DNA of 19,765 nucleotides from Methanosarcinales archaeon. Its GTDB lineage: Archaea; Halobacteriota; Syntropharchaeia; Alkanophagales; Methanospirareceae. Below the pieces are notes generated by a model that saw only the letters and a program-made list of their open reading frames with translations, did no database searches and was not told the origin of the DNA. The translations under genes and the position numbers were made by a program. Below, piece by piece: positions 1-6,154 of the stretch. Each line of letters begins with the position of its first letter. Position 1 is the stretch's first letter. The stretch lies in assembly GCA_025464275.1 (NCBI GenBank), contig JAODGR010000044.1, forward strand, positions 1 to 19,765, in the 5' to 3' direction.

Positions 1-402
1 TTAGGGCTCGAGCTCGTGCGTAGCGGTCTAAATGAGGAACTCGACCCGGAAGAGCTCGTGGAACATTATCAAGCATTAAGTGATAAGTACCTTGAGGAGG
101 CAAAGGAGTTCCTGAGTAAAGGGGATCTGGTGCAGGCATCGGAGAAGTTATGGGGTGCCTCTGCACTTGAAGTGAAGAGAATAGCCGCCGGTAGGGGTTT
201 GAAATTGGATAAGCACGGTGCGATATGGTCTTTCGTGAGCAGACTTTCGAGGGAGACCAGGGATAATGAACTCATTCTGCTCTTCCATGCAGCAAATGGA
301 TTACATAAGAACTTCTATGAAAATGAACTGGACGAAGAAGCGGTGAAAATCACAGCTGAGAGTGTCGAGAAGCTAATAGAGAAATTGAAGAAGATTCGTT
401 GA
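1..402 (+). CDS. PaREP1-family protein, 5' end cut by window edge
   Basis: The frame is open to base 1, so the gene probably begins upstream; the GTG at 16 is the first start codon seen, but the residues before it (LGLELV) continue the same helical pattern. The visible part is about 130 residues, all helical and charged, with no signal peptide or membrane segment. The core EAKEFLSKGDLVQASEKLWG followed by a second helix (ALEVKRIA) is characteristic of the archaeal PaREP1 family, a small helical HEPN-like fold often found in several copies per archaeal genome. The family has no settled function; links to toxin-antitoxin or nucleic acid metabolism have been suggested. The next gene is 145 bases away behind its own promoter, so this is not obviously in an operon with it. 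Confidence 0.75.
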   Translation, partial: LGLELVRSGLNEELDPEELVEHYQALSDKYLEEAKEFLSKGDLVQASEKLWGASALEVKRIAAGRGLKLDKHGAIWSFVSRLSRETRDNELILLFHAANGLHKNFYENELDEEAVKITAESVEKLIEKLKKIR

Positions 403-510
403 GATAGTTTATCATATCAATCCGGTAGGTTATGGCGTGGAGTGCGCAGGCTGGGATGCCGGGGGCTTGCAGCCAGATTCACAGCAGATGACAGTTTTGT
501 AAAATAGAAG

Positions 511-530
511 CTTATTTTATTTTATTAAAA
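511..530 (+). promoter_or_regulatory. TATA-like promoter element for mfnE
   Basis: An A/T-only tract (TTATTTTATTTTATTAAAA) ends 17 bases before the mfnE start codon, centred about 27 bases upstream of it. There is no Shine-Dalgarno sequence before the ATG. This geometry fits an archaeal TATA box driving a leaderless or near-leaderless transcript that starts at or next to base 548. Confidence 0.5.
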
Positions 531-531
531 G

Positions 532-548
532 TACCGTAAAATACGGTA
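532..548 (+). promoter_or_regulatory. Perfect inverted repeat touching the mfnE start codon
   Basis: The sequence TACCGTA-AAA-TACGGTA is a perfect 7+3+7 inverted repeat whose last base is the A of the mfnE ATG. It lies between the TATA tract and the start codon, so a dimeric regulator bound here would cover the predicted transcription start. It could alternatively form a small hairpin at the 5' end of a longer transcript. No specific regulator can be named. Confidence 0.45.
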
Positions 549-1210
549 TGGACACCCAAATAAGGGTACTGAAGCTGGGAGGCAGTTTGATAGAAGAGTG
601 CAGAGCTATTATTCGCTGCCTATGTGATTATGCAGCAGAGAATAATCTAACACTCCTGATAATCCCCGGTGGTGGTCCTTTTGCAATGACAGTCCGGAAT
701 CTCGCGGGAAGAGTATCCGATGAGACTGCACACTGGATGGCGGTACTTGCAATGCACCAGTATGGCTTATTCATCGCAGATACCACTGCCAGTCTCAACA
801 ACAACATCTCTCTGATAGAGAGTCTGGACGATCTACCAGATGAAGGTGTCTCCATACTGTTGCCATATAAAATCCTGAGAGCCGATGACTGCCTGCCTCA
901 CTCCTGGGACGTCACTTCTGATACAATCGCGGCTTTCATCACCCATAAACTCGGTGATAAGGGCTTCATAAAACTGACAGACGTTGATGGGATACTGGAT
1001 GCCGAGGGTAGAGTGATGAGTGAAGTGAGTATAGAAGCGGCGATGAAGATGAGGAAGAGAGGCACTGCCACCTGCATTGACAACGCACTGCCCGCCTTCC
1101 TGCTACGATACAGGATGTACTGCATAATTGTGAATGGCAGGTATCCTCATAGGGTGCGAGCGGTACTCGAGGGTAAGTGCAGTAGCACATGCTGCACGAG
1201 ACTCGGGTGA
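548..1210 (+). CDS. mfnE: MfnE, methanofuran-biosynthesis kinase (amino acid kinase family)
   Basis: The 220-residue protein matches the archaeal kinase MfnE, which phosphorylates (5-(aminomethyl)furan-3-yl)methyl phosphate to the diphosphate used to couple the furan unit to tyramine in methanofuran synthesis. Visible amino-acid-kinase motifs are the N-terminal KLGGSLI (residues 9-15), the glycine loop IIPGGGPFA (about 38-46), HSWDVTSDT (118-126), and TDVDGI (144-149) near the ATP site. The C-terminal VNGRYPHRVRAVLEGK closely follows the family pattern. Length is normal for MfnE and shorter than aspartokinases. The ATG at 548 is the natural start: a TATA tract lies about 27 bases upstream and a palindrome abuts the codon. 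The gene stands alone, with a PaREP1 gene upstream and a tRNA downstream. It implies a C1 pathway that uses methanofuran. Confidence 0.9.
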   Translation: MDTQIRVLKLGGSLIEECRAIIRCLCDYAAENNLTLLIIPGGGPFAMTVRNLAGRVSDETAHWMAVLAMHQYGLFIADTTASLNNNISLIESLDDLPDEGVSILLPYKILRADDCLPHSWDVTSDTIAAFITHKLGDKGFIKLTDVDGILDAEGRVMSEVSIEAAMKMRKRGTATCIDNALPAFLLRYRMYCIIVNGRYPHRVRAVLEGKCSSTCCTRLG

Positions 1211-1283
1211 GGTGTGTTTCATCTCTTAAAACGCCTGAGTCATTATCATTATCCATTATCTCAACCTCAACCTCAACTTTTAA

Positions 1284-1293
1284 TTTAAATAAA
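1284..1293 (+). promoter_or_regulatory. TATA-like element for the CAU tRNA
   Basis: A TTTAAATAAA box lies about 30-38 bases upstream of the tRNA 5' end, inside the 111-base gap after mfnE. Just before it, at 1261-1279, a 6-base unit (TCAACC) is repeated three times without an obvious role. The remainder of the gap shows nothing else. Confidence 0.5.
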
Positions 1294-1321
1294 AAAATAT
1301 CTAATTAGTTATGTAGCGGAT

Positions 1322-1396
1322 GGGCTCGTAGCTTAGCACGGATAGAGCGCCCGGCTCATAACCGGGCGGTCAAGGGTTCGAATCCCTTCGGGCCCA
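1322..1396 (+). tRNA. tRNA with CAU anticodon (elongator Met or Ile2)
   Basis: A full cloverleaf can be drawn. The acceptor stem GGGCTCG (1322-1328) pairs with CGGGCCC (1389-1395). The anticodon stem CCCGG/CCGGG (1350-1354, 1362-1366) carries loop CTCATAA with anticodon CAT at 1357-1359. The T-arm is AAGGG-TTCGAAT-CCCTT, the discriminator is A1396, and no CCA is encoded. It is not the initiator: it begins G1-C72 and positions 29-31 are CGG rather than GGG. The GGG acceptor start looks more like the archaeal isoleucine tRNA whose wobble C is changed to agmatidine than like elongator Met, but sequence alone does not settle this. It has its own TATA box and ends 10 bases from the convergent thg1 stop codon, with no T-run between them. 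Confidence 0.93.
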
Positions 1397-1406
1397 TCTC
1401 CATCCC

Positions 1407-2174
1407 TCAGTCTGGATAGCGTAAACACCGCCTGAGCAGACTCTCGCCCTCCTCTGTATTGAACAGGGGCAGGTCCCATAACTGCTCTACCCTGTATCTC
1501 GTTGTGGTCACACTGCTCGCCCTTCGTGGATTGTAGCCCCTCTTCTCGTACCCCTGCCTGACCACCATGATGCCCCTCCTCTGCCATCCGGGTGTATCAT
1601 TCAGATTTATCCCTATCCGAAAGAGTAACTCATGTACATCCTCCGCTTTCATCCCCCTCAGCCGCTTCTCCGCCTCTCTGGTATCCATTCCACTCTCTAT
1701 CAATCCGTAATACCCGTAGGCATTGATATGGTTCCGCCATGCTTCCGCCTGTCTCTGTGCAAGATACGCTATCACCTCCTCATCACCACATACCGGAATT
1801 ACTCGTGCATCAAATGCAATGGCGTCTTTAAAATCCAGCGTAATGGTGAGAGCACTGGCGAGGAAACTGGCAATTATAGAGTCCAGTTTCTCTATCCTGC
1901 CCTTGAATGGCACATGCTTAAAATATAAACTCACCTCATCGGAGAAGATATAAGCAAGTAAGGGGTCAAAACCACTGCTGACGAAGAACTGCTCCGTAGC
2001 TCTCACTATACCCCTCGCAAACCGCTCATCGTATGGCTTCTGGAACTTATTATCGAACAGCACACGCTTGAAGTTCCTCCCATCTGCACGTACAATCAGA
2101 GGCGTGGTCGCCCTTATCCCCGCGTATATCTCCCGCTCTTTAAATAGCTTCTCCCTATCAACTGCGTATCTCAC
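1407..2174 (-). CDS. thg1: tRNA(His) guanylyltransferase (Thg1, 3'-5' polymerase)
   Basis: The 255-residue protein has the Thg1 signature: VRADGRNFKR (about 28-37) with metal-binding Asp31, KPYDERFA (46-53), and IFSDEVSLYF (76-85) with the second catalytic Asp79. These are followed by a DARVIP segment and an N-H-I-N-A region characteristic of the family. Thg1 adds nucleotides in the 3' to 5' direction, classically G-1 on tRNA-His. Archaeal members do so with template dependence and may also repair tRNA 5' ends. Translation starts at a GTG (2174) that overlaps the stop codon of the upstream PRC-barrel gene in a GTGA junction, so the two are co-transcribed and probably translationally coupled. 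The 3' end faces the CAU tRNA gene. Length is typical; no catalytic residue appears to be missing. Confidence 0.92.
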   Translation of the reverse strand: MRYAVDREKLFKEREIYAGIRATTPLIVRADGRNFKRVLFDNKFQKPYDERFARGIVRATEQFFVSSGFDPLLAYIFSDEVSLYFKHVPFKGRIEKLDSIIASFLASALTITLDFKDAIAFDARVIPVCGDEEVIAYLAQRQAEAWRNHINAYGYYGLIESGMDTREAEKRLRGMKAEDVHELLFRIGINLNDTPGWQRRGIMVVRQGYEKRGYNPRRASSVTTTRYRVEQLWDLPLFNTEEGESLLRRCLRYPD

Positions 2175-2494
2175 TTCTCACTTCTTCTATTCCCTTCTGC
2201 ACCCGCTTCCCCGCCTCCCTCATCCCTGCCCTCAACCTCACCCTCTCTGCTGCTCTCCTTCCTCTTCACATGCTTTATCAGTACTATATCCCCGATCGCG
2301 ATTACCCACCGGTAGGGGATGATGACACCTTTCTTATTCCCCACATCGAAGACGTTTGGATTTATATTCTTCACCACCAGCCCTGATATCCGTCTCCCTT
2401 TTATGTCCACATTCACATCCTCTATCTTACCCACGTACACTCCCCTGTCCGTGTATATATCCTGCCCGTATAGCGAAGACAACTCTATCTCCAT
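2171..2494 (-). CDS. PRC-barrel domain protein (archaeal, CdpB-like)
   Basis: Residues 1-80 form one PRC-barrel: LSSLYGQDIYTDRGVYVGKI, then VDIKGRRISGLVV, then a VIIPYRWVIAIGDIVLI strand pattern. The last 30 residues are a disordered tail of Glu, Gly, Lys and Arg. Small stand-alone PRC-barrel proteins are widespread in archaea, and some (CdpB in haloarchaea) act with SepF and FtsZ in cell division; others are uncharacterised. Assignment to that role here is inference. The ATG at 2494 lies about 25-33 bases downstream of a TATA element on this strand, suggesting a near-leaderless message. The gene overlaps thg1 by four bases (GTGA) and is divergent from the M50 protease gene, sharing a 59-base promoter region with it. 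Confidence 0.82.
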   Translation of the reverse strand: MEIELSSLYGQDIYTDRGVYVGKIEDVNVDIKGRRISGLVVKNINPNVFDVGNKKGVIIPYRWVIAIGDIVLIKHVKRKESSREGEVEGRDEGGGEAGAEGNRRSEK

Positions 2495-2516
2495 GTTATT
2501 ATTTAAGGACAGAAGA

Positions 2517-2528
2517 GTATATATAAAA
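2517..2528. promoter_or_regulatory. Shared TATA element of a divergent promoter
   Basis: The run GTATATATAAAA reads as a TATA box on both strands. Its centre is about 28 bases from the minus-strand ATG at 2494 and about 31 bases from the plus-strand ATG at 2554. Neither gene has a clear Shine-Dalgarno sequence. One symmetric element may therefore set both start sites. Confidence 0.5.
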
Positions 2529-2538
2529 TTACCGGTAA
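2529..2538. promoter_or_regulatory. Palindrome TTACCGGTAA beside the shared TATA box
   Basis: A perfect 10-base palindrome directly adjoins the TATA element. Seen from the PRC-barrel/thg1 side it occupies the BRE position; seen from the M50 side it lies between the TATA box and the start codon. It could be an operator that acts differently on the two directions. It shares the TACCG core with the palindrome before mfnE. Confidence 0.35.
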
Positions 2539-2553
2539 ATCAGAAACAGCAAG

Positions 2554-3744
2554 ATGCAAACATCTATTCAGGTGGGTAAATTCCTGGGCATACCTGTAAG
2601 ATTGCATTTCACTTTCCTCTTCATCTTCTTCGCCATCATCCTCAGCTTTGCCAATGCCCCTCCAACTGAGAGTCGCATACCGCTCGGGCTCGGTGGTTTC
2701 GAGATGAACCCCTTCATGCGCTATTTGCTAGCCTCAATCGCTGCTATCCTCTTCTTCTTCACCCTCCTACTCCACGAGCTGGCACATTCATTCGTGGCAA
2801 TGCGGTTCGGCACGAAGATACACAGTATCACCCTCTTCTTCTTCGGTGGACTGGCGATGATGGAGGATATCCCGAGGAATCCGGAGAAGGAGTGGAGAAT
2901 TGCTATTGCGGGTCCATTGATGAGTTTGGCACTGTGTGGGCTATTCTTCTCCGCTTATCTACTACTGAAATCGCTAAATTACACCAATCAACCTGCTATG
3001 GTACTCATAGAGGTCATAGGGCTACTTAATGGCGCTCTTGCATTATTCAATCTATTGCCCGCATTCCCGATGGATGGGGGTCGTATACTGAGAGCCCTCC
3101 TCGCCAGACGGATGTCATTCTTAAAGGCGACGAAGAGGGCGGCTCTTGTAGGGAAGCTATTTGCATTTGGGCTGGTCATAGTAGGCTTCACTTATGACCC
3201 CTTCACGTTCGCACTGACCGGGAAGTGGGGACCCAACCTCTGGCTCCCTCTACTCGCTATCTTCCTCTTCATGGCAGCGGCGGAGGAGGAGAGAGCAACT
3301 GCTACTTTCGCCACTCTGGAAGGTATAAAGGTGAAGAACGTGATGAGAACCGAACGAACAACCGTGCCAGATGATATCACCCTCTCTGAACTCGTGAACC
3401 TGATGCTCTCGGATAGGGCTACCGAGTACGCGGTGGTGGATGCGGGTGGCGACTTAAAGGGCTTTATTACGCTCGATACGGTGAAGAAGATACCGGTCGA
3501 GCAGCGGTATACTCTCCACGTCGCCGATGTGATGGTCCCCTATGACAGGCTCCACGATACCCTGGAGAGTGATGCACCGGCATCAGAGGCGTTGAAGCGG
3601 ATGCTGCGTGATAGAAAAAACATCCTCGCAGTGATAGAAGAGGCAGGAGGTGACTTCATAGGCATAATAACGAGGAAGGACCTCACTATTTATATCGAAA
3701 TGCTCCGCAGTGGGATGATCTTAAATCCAGAAGGTGCACGATAG
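2554..3744 (+). CDS. M50-family intramembrane zinc metalloprotease with two CBS domains
   Basis: The 396-residue protein is a site-2-protease-type rhomboid-unrelated intramembrane protease. The zinc motif HELAH is at residues 74-78 inside a membrane helix, and the third ligand lies in NLLPAFPMDGG (166-176, Asp174). At least five or six hydrophobic segments lie within residues 12-245. Two CBS domains follow, at about 259-312 (VKNVMRTERTTVPDD) and 324-385 (VADVMVPYDRLHDTL). In this family CBS pairs bind adenine nucleotides and gate access to the active site; the substrate is not evident here. The ATG at 2554 follows a TATA box by about 30 bases with no Shine-Dalgarno, so the message may be near-leaderless. 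Its 3' end faces rnp2 with a 23-base gap. Confidence 0.9.
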   Translation: MQTSIQVGKFLGIPVRLHFTFLFIFFAIILSFANAPPTESRIPLGLGGFEMNPFMRYLLASIAAILFFFTLLLHELAHSFVAMRFGTKIHSITLFFFGGLAMMEDIPRNPEKEWRIAIAGPLMSLALCGLFFSAYLLLKSLNYTNQPAMVLIEVIGLLNGALALFNLLPAFPMDGGRILRALLARRMSFLKATKRAALVGKLFAFGLVIVGFTYDPFTFALTGKWGPNLWLPLLAIFLFMAAAEEERATATFATLEGIKVKNVMRTERTTVPDDITLSELVNLMLSDRATEYAVVDAGGDLKGFITLDTVKKIPVEQRYTLHVADVMVPYDRLHDTLESDAPASEALKRMLRDRKNILAVIEEAGGDFIGIITRKDLTIYIEMLRSGMILNPEGAR

Positions 3745-3767
3745 GGGGCTGGATTTCTGCCCCGCTC

Positions 3768-4079
3768 TTACTTACCCCGTACTCCTTTCAGTGTACCGGA
3801 AACGCGAATTACCCTGATGGCTACTCGTATACCATCCACAGAATGAATACATGCTAAAGCTGCTCTTACTCGCTCCACCACCCTGTGGGCACACCTCAAA
3901 ACTCCAATACCAGTATCCTCACCGCAGTCGTAACTCGTCAGCCATAATCTACTCTCACTCGCTCCTGTATCACCGTACAACGAATAGACAGAATCCCATA
4001 TGGCTCTCTGCAATCTCTGCTTATCCACTTCACCCTCACTCATCACTTCAAACAGGATATACCGCCTCTTCTCTCTCAT
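3768..4079 (-). CDS. rnp2: RNase P protein component 2 (Pop5/Rnp2)
   Basis: This 103-residue protein has the Pop5 pattern from end to end: RRYILFEV at the N-terminus, an I-W-x-S-V-x-x-L-x-G helix, GIGVLRCAHRVVERVRAAL in the middle, and the signature SGTLKG at the C-terminus. With Rnp3 it forms the Pop5-Rpp30 heterotetramer that activates the catalytic domain of RNase P RNA for 5' maturation of tRNA. It lies 16 bases downstream of rnp3 on the same strand, a pairing seen in many euryarchaea. Length is close to the usual, with a short C-terminal tail. The RNase P RNA and the other subunits are not in this window. Confidence 0.9.
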   Translation of the reverse strand: MREKRRYILFEVMSEGEVDKQRLQRAIWDSVYSLYGDTGASESRLWLTSYDCGEDTGIGVLRCAHRVVERVRAALACIHSVDGIRVAIRVIRVSGTLKGVRGK

Positions 4080-4095
4080 CTCTCTCTCCCATCTC

Positions 4096-4779
4096 TCATA
4101 GTTGCTCCGCTTCCATGCCTCTCTTCCATCTCCTCGTCAGTATGCCAGCAGGGATCTCGCTCAGAGCCCGTATCGCATCCCCCCGCTCCATACCGCATAG
4201 AGATGCAAGAGCAATCATCTCCCTCGGCGCCCTCAAATCGTAGATAGAACGCGTGTTCGTGGTTAGCAGTGGCATTGCACGGTATTTACGCATGAGCTCC
4301 AAATTCTCAGCCAGCCGCCTCAGGATACGTGCCCTCTTACCCCTCCTGCTCTCTATTATCACGCTCAGGTTGAACTCGATGGCAACGCCGTTCATCGCTG
4401 CGTACTTCAGCATCTGAGGCTTCAACTCACCCCTATCCCACTTCTCACCACACGGATTTGAGAGTATATCCACCCGGTGGTCCTTCACCGCTGCCATGTT
4501 TATCCGCTCTTCACCTCCCTGTACCACCACCATCGGCACTTTCGACCAGTAGCGCCTTAATTTCTGCCTCAAATCAGAGACAGAAGTGGTCACTATCTCA
4601 ATACCCGTGTAAATAGCGGGATTGTCAGACGCGGGCGCAATGCTACCGCCACCGTTTACAATTGTACTTATCCCTATGGCTGCATACCCGAACCGCCGTG
4701 CAGCTCGAAGCATATCATCAGCGGATATCCGGGGTTGAAGATGCACATTGAGCAGGAAGAAGCGAGAACCGGTGGACAT
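4096..4779 (-). CDS. rnp3: RNase P protein component 3 (Rpp30/Rnp3)
   Basis: The 227-residue protein matches archaeal Rpp30, a PHP-like TIM barrel that pairs with Pop5 in RNase P. Recognisable stretches are LLNVHLQPR near the N-terminus, VDILSNPCG, the diagnostic LKPQMLKYAAMNGVAIEFNL, and the C-terminal MPLLTTNTRSIYDLRAPREM. As in other Rpp30 proteins the barrel lacks the full metal-ligand set of PHP phosphatases. The ATG at 4779 follows a Shine-Dalgarno-like GGAG about 7 bases upstream, with a T-rich TATA candidate (CTTTTTATA on this strand) just beyond. It is the first gene of the rnp3-rnp2 operon and is divergent from the GalT-like gene across 96 bases. The proteasome and exosome genes often found beside this pair are absent. 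Confidence 0.88.
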   Translation of the reverse strand: MSTGSRFFLLNVHLQPRISADDMLRAARRFGYAAIGISTIVNGGGSIAPASDNPAIYTGIEIVTTSVSDLRQKLRRYWSKVPMVVVQGGEERINMAAVKDHRVDILSNPCGEKWDRGELKPQMLKYAAMNGVAIEFNLSVIIESRRGKRARILRRLAENLELMRKYRAMPLLTTNTRSIYDLRAPREMIALASLCGMERGDAIRALSEIPAGILTRRWKRGMEAEQL

Positions 4780-4806
4780 CGAGCATCTCCTCTATAAAAA
4801 GAAAAA

Positions 4807-4828
4807 GATAACAACAGATAACGATAAC
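4807..4828. repeat. Three GATAAC repeats in a divergent promoter
   Basis: GATAAC occurs at 4807-4812, 4817-4822 and 4823-4828, between the start codons of rnp3 (minus) and the GalT-like gene (plus). The copies lie just upstream of the rnp3 TATA candidate. They may be regulator half-sites or a chance A/T-rich repeat. Confidence 0.3.
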
Positions 4829-4875
4829 ATTAATGATAGATAAGGGCTTTCACTGTATTATGTCTGATATGTCAG

Positions 4876-5946
4876 ATGTCAGTTTTTATTGACTGCCCGG
4901 CGATGAGCACGATAACGGAGATAGATAAGATTATTTCTGCACTCCCTGAGGCTGAATACGAACTATTCACGCGGTTCTATGCCCTCGAACTCTATACCGG
5001 CACGTTGAAGATACCAGCCGGGCTGAAGAACTGGGTGAGAACCCGATTCGGCTCCGTGGAGCGAGTGGAGAGGCAGCGAATAGTCTCCATCAAGAACAGG
5101 TTCACCGGCGAGCACAGCCTCTTCAATGAGTTACGGTCTGAGAGACCAAAGGAAAGCAAGCGTGTGGAGGTGGAGGATAAATCAGAGGGGTGTCGATTCT
5201 GCAACCCCGAGGAGCAGACGCCAGAGGACATCTTCGGCAGGATTAGAGGAAGCCACTGTATCACCGCGAGTAACATCACAAAGTATGATTCTTATCACAG
5301 CCTCGTAATCTTCCGTGAGCATAATCCCTTAGCAATTGACCCTGAATGGATTGCCGACTACCTGAGAACAGGTGAGCAGTGGTTTGAAGCGGTGTGTAAG
5401 CACAATCCACGGAGCAGGCTGCAGAAGTTCTTCCTCTGGAATTGCCTGTGGCGGAGTGGCGCATCGATTATACACGGGCATATGCAATTAACCGCATCGG
5501 GGATGAGATATGGCAAGCTGGAGCTTTTAGAACGCGTAGCAACTGCTTATAAGCACGAATATCAGACCGATTATCTCTCTGACCTCTGTAAAGTGCATGA
5601 GAGTCTGGGGCTTGCCACGCACCTTAACCATAACCGCGATAGAGTGCTATTCTATCTCACGCCAGTGAAGGAGAAGGAGATTGTGGTCGTGAGCACCGCG
5701 TCCAGGAGTGATGAGCTGGCGGATACCATTTACAGGCTGTTGCGCTACTATCGTGATGCCGGTGTGCAATCTTATAACCTCGCCATATTCCACCTGGGAG
5801 TCCACCATGTAGTAAGGCTCGTGGACAGGGGCGCCCTGGATGATATGACCTCGGATATCGGTACGATGGAGCTCTATGCCGCTTCTGTTATCTCATCCGA
5901 CCCTTTTATACTCGCTCAGGGATTCAATTCGGAGCAGAGCAGATGA
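4876..5946 (+). CDS. GalT/HIT-superfamily nucleotidyltransferase-like protein
   Basis: This 356-residue protein resembles galactose-1-phosphate uridylyltransferase and related HIT-superfamily enzymes. A zinc-type CxxC (Cys106 and Cys109 in GCRFCNPE) precedes a central sheet. The motif HGHMQ (200-204) fits the HxHxQ catalytic site, with His202 as the expected nucleophile that forms a covalent nucleotidyl intermediate. The C-terminal YNLAIFHLG resembles the second half of the GalT fold. The first 90 residues are an unassigned helical region. No sugar-pathway gene adjoins it, so the substrate is unknown; a diadenosine-polyphosphate or sugar-nucleotide reaction is possible. An ATG at 4903 is an alternative start, and neither start has a clear ribosome-binding site. 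A short inverted repeat (TCTGA-TATG-TCAGA) precedes the first ATG. Confidence 0.7.
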   Translation: MSVFIDCPAMSTITEIDKIISALPEAEYELFTRFYALELYTGTLKIPAGLKNWVRTRFGSVERVERQRIVSIKNRFTGEHSLFNELRSERPKESKRVEVEDKSEGCRFCNPEEQTPEDIFGRIRGSHCITASNITKYDSYHSLVIFREHNPLAIDPEWIADYLRTGEQWFEAVCKHNPRSRLQKFFLWNCLWRSGASIIHGHMQLTASGMRYGKLELLERVATAYKHEYQTDYLSDLCKVHESLGLATHLNHNRDRVLFYLTPVKEKEIVVVSTASRSDELADTIYRLLRYYRDAGVQSYNLAIFHLGVHHVVRLVDRGALDDMTSDIGTMELYAASVISSDPFILAQGFNSEQSR

Positions 5947-6009
5947 GTGAGGGAGAAGTGACTGAAATTGACGGTGTTTAACAGTAAAATTGCACATGTG
6001 TTAACTGTA

Positions 6010-6014
6010 TTTTT
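6010..6014 (+). terminator. Possible T-run terminator after the GalT-like gene
   Basis: A five-T run occurs 64 bases after the stop codon, in an A/T-rich stretch with no convincing hairpin. Archaeal termination often uses such runs, but this one is short, so the call is weak. The rest of the 208-base gap (5947-6154) holds two TATA-like boxes and no visible gene. Confidence 0.25.
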
Positions 6015-6051
6015 AGGATGAATAACAGAAAATTTAAGACCGAGATAAAGC

Positions 6052-6090
6052 ATATTTATACTCTATCCTTATCTCTCCTTGCTTATATCA
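6052..6090 (+). promoter_or_regulatory. Candidate TATA boxes for the OB/DUF4013-pilus operon
   Basis: ATATTTATA at 6052-6060 and CTTATATCA at 6082-6090 are the only good TATA-like sequences upstream of the ATG at 6155. They would give 5' leaders of roughly 40 to 70 bases. A GGGGAG run (6149-6154) abuts the start codon with no spacer, so it is poorly placed as a ribosome-binding site. Confidence 0.35.
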
Positions 6091-6154
6091 CCATCTAAAA
6101 AACCAAAAACCAAACTAACCGCATCGCAACACCGGACGTAAAAATAAAGGGGAG

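Noticed and set aside
443..480. GC-rich patch with a possible 5-base hairpin (GGCTG/CAGCC) between PaREP1 and mfnE
   Set aside because: The stem is short with a long loop, there are no C/D or H/ACA box signatures, and no other sign of a small RNA was seen.
966..1256. 96-codon open frame on the minus strand
   Set aside because: It lies antisense to mfnE, is rich in Ser and Cys, and has no homology-like pattern.
5993..6000. Palindrome CACATGTG downstream of the GalT-like gene
   Set aside because: An 8-base palindrome alone is likely by chance in 20 kb and it is not placed against a start codon or TATA box.
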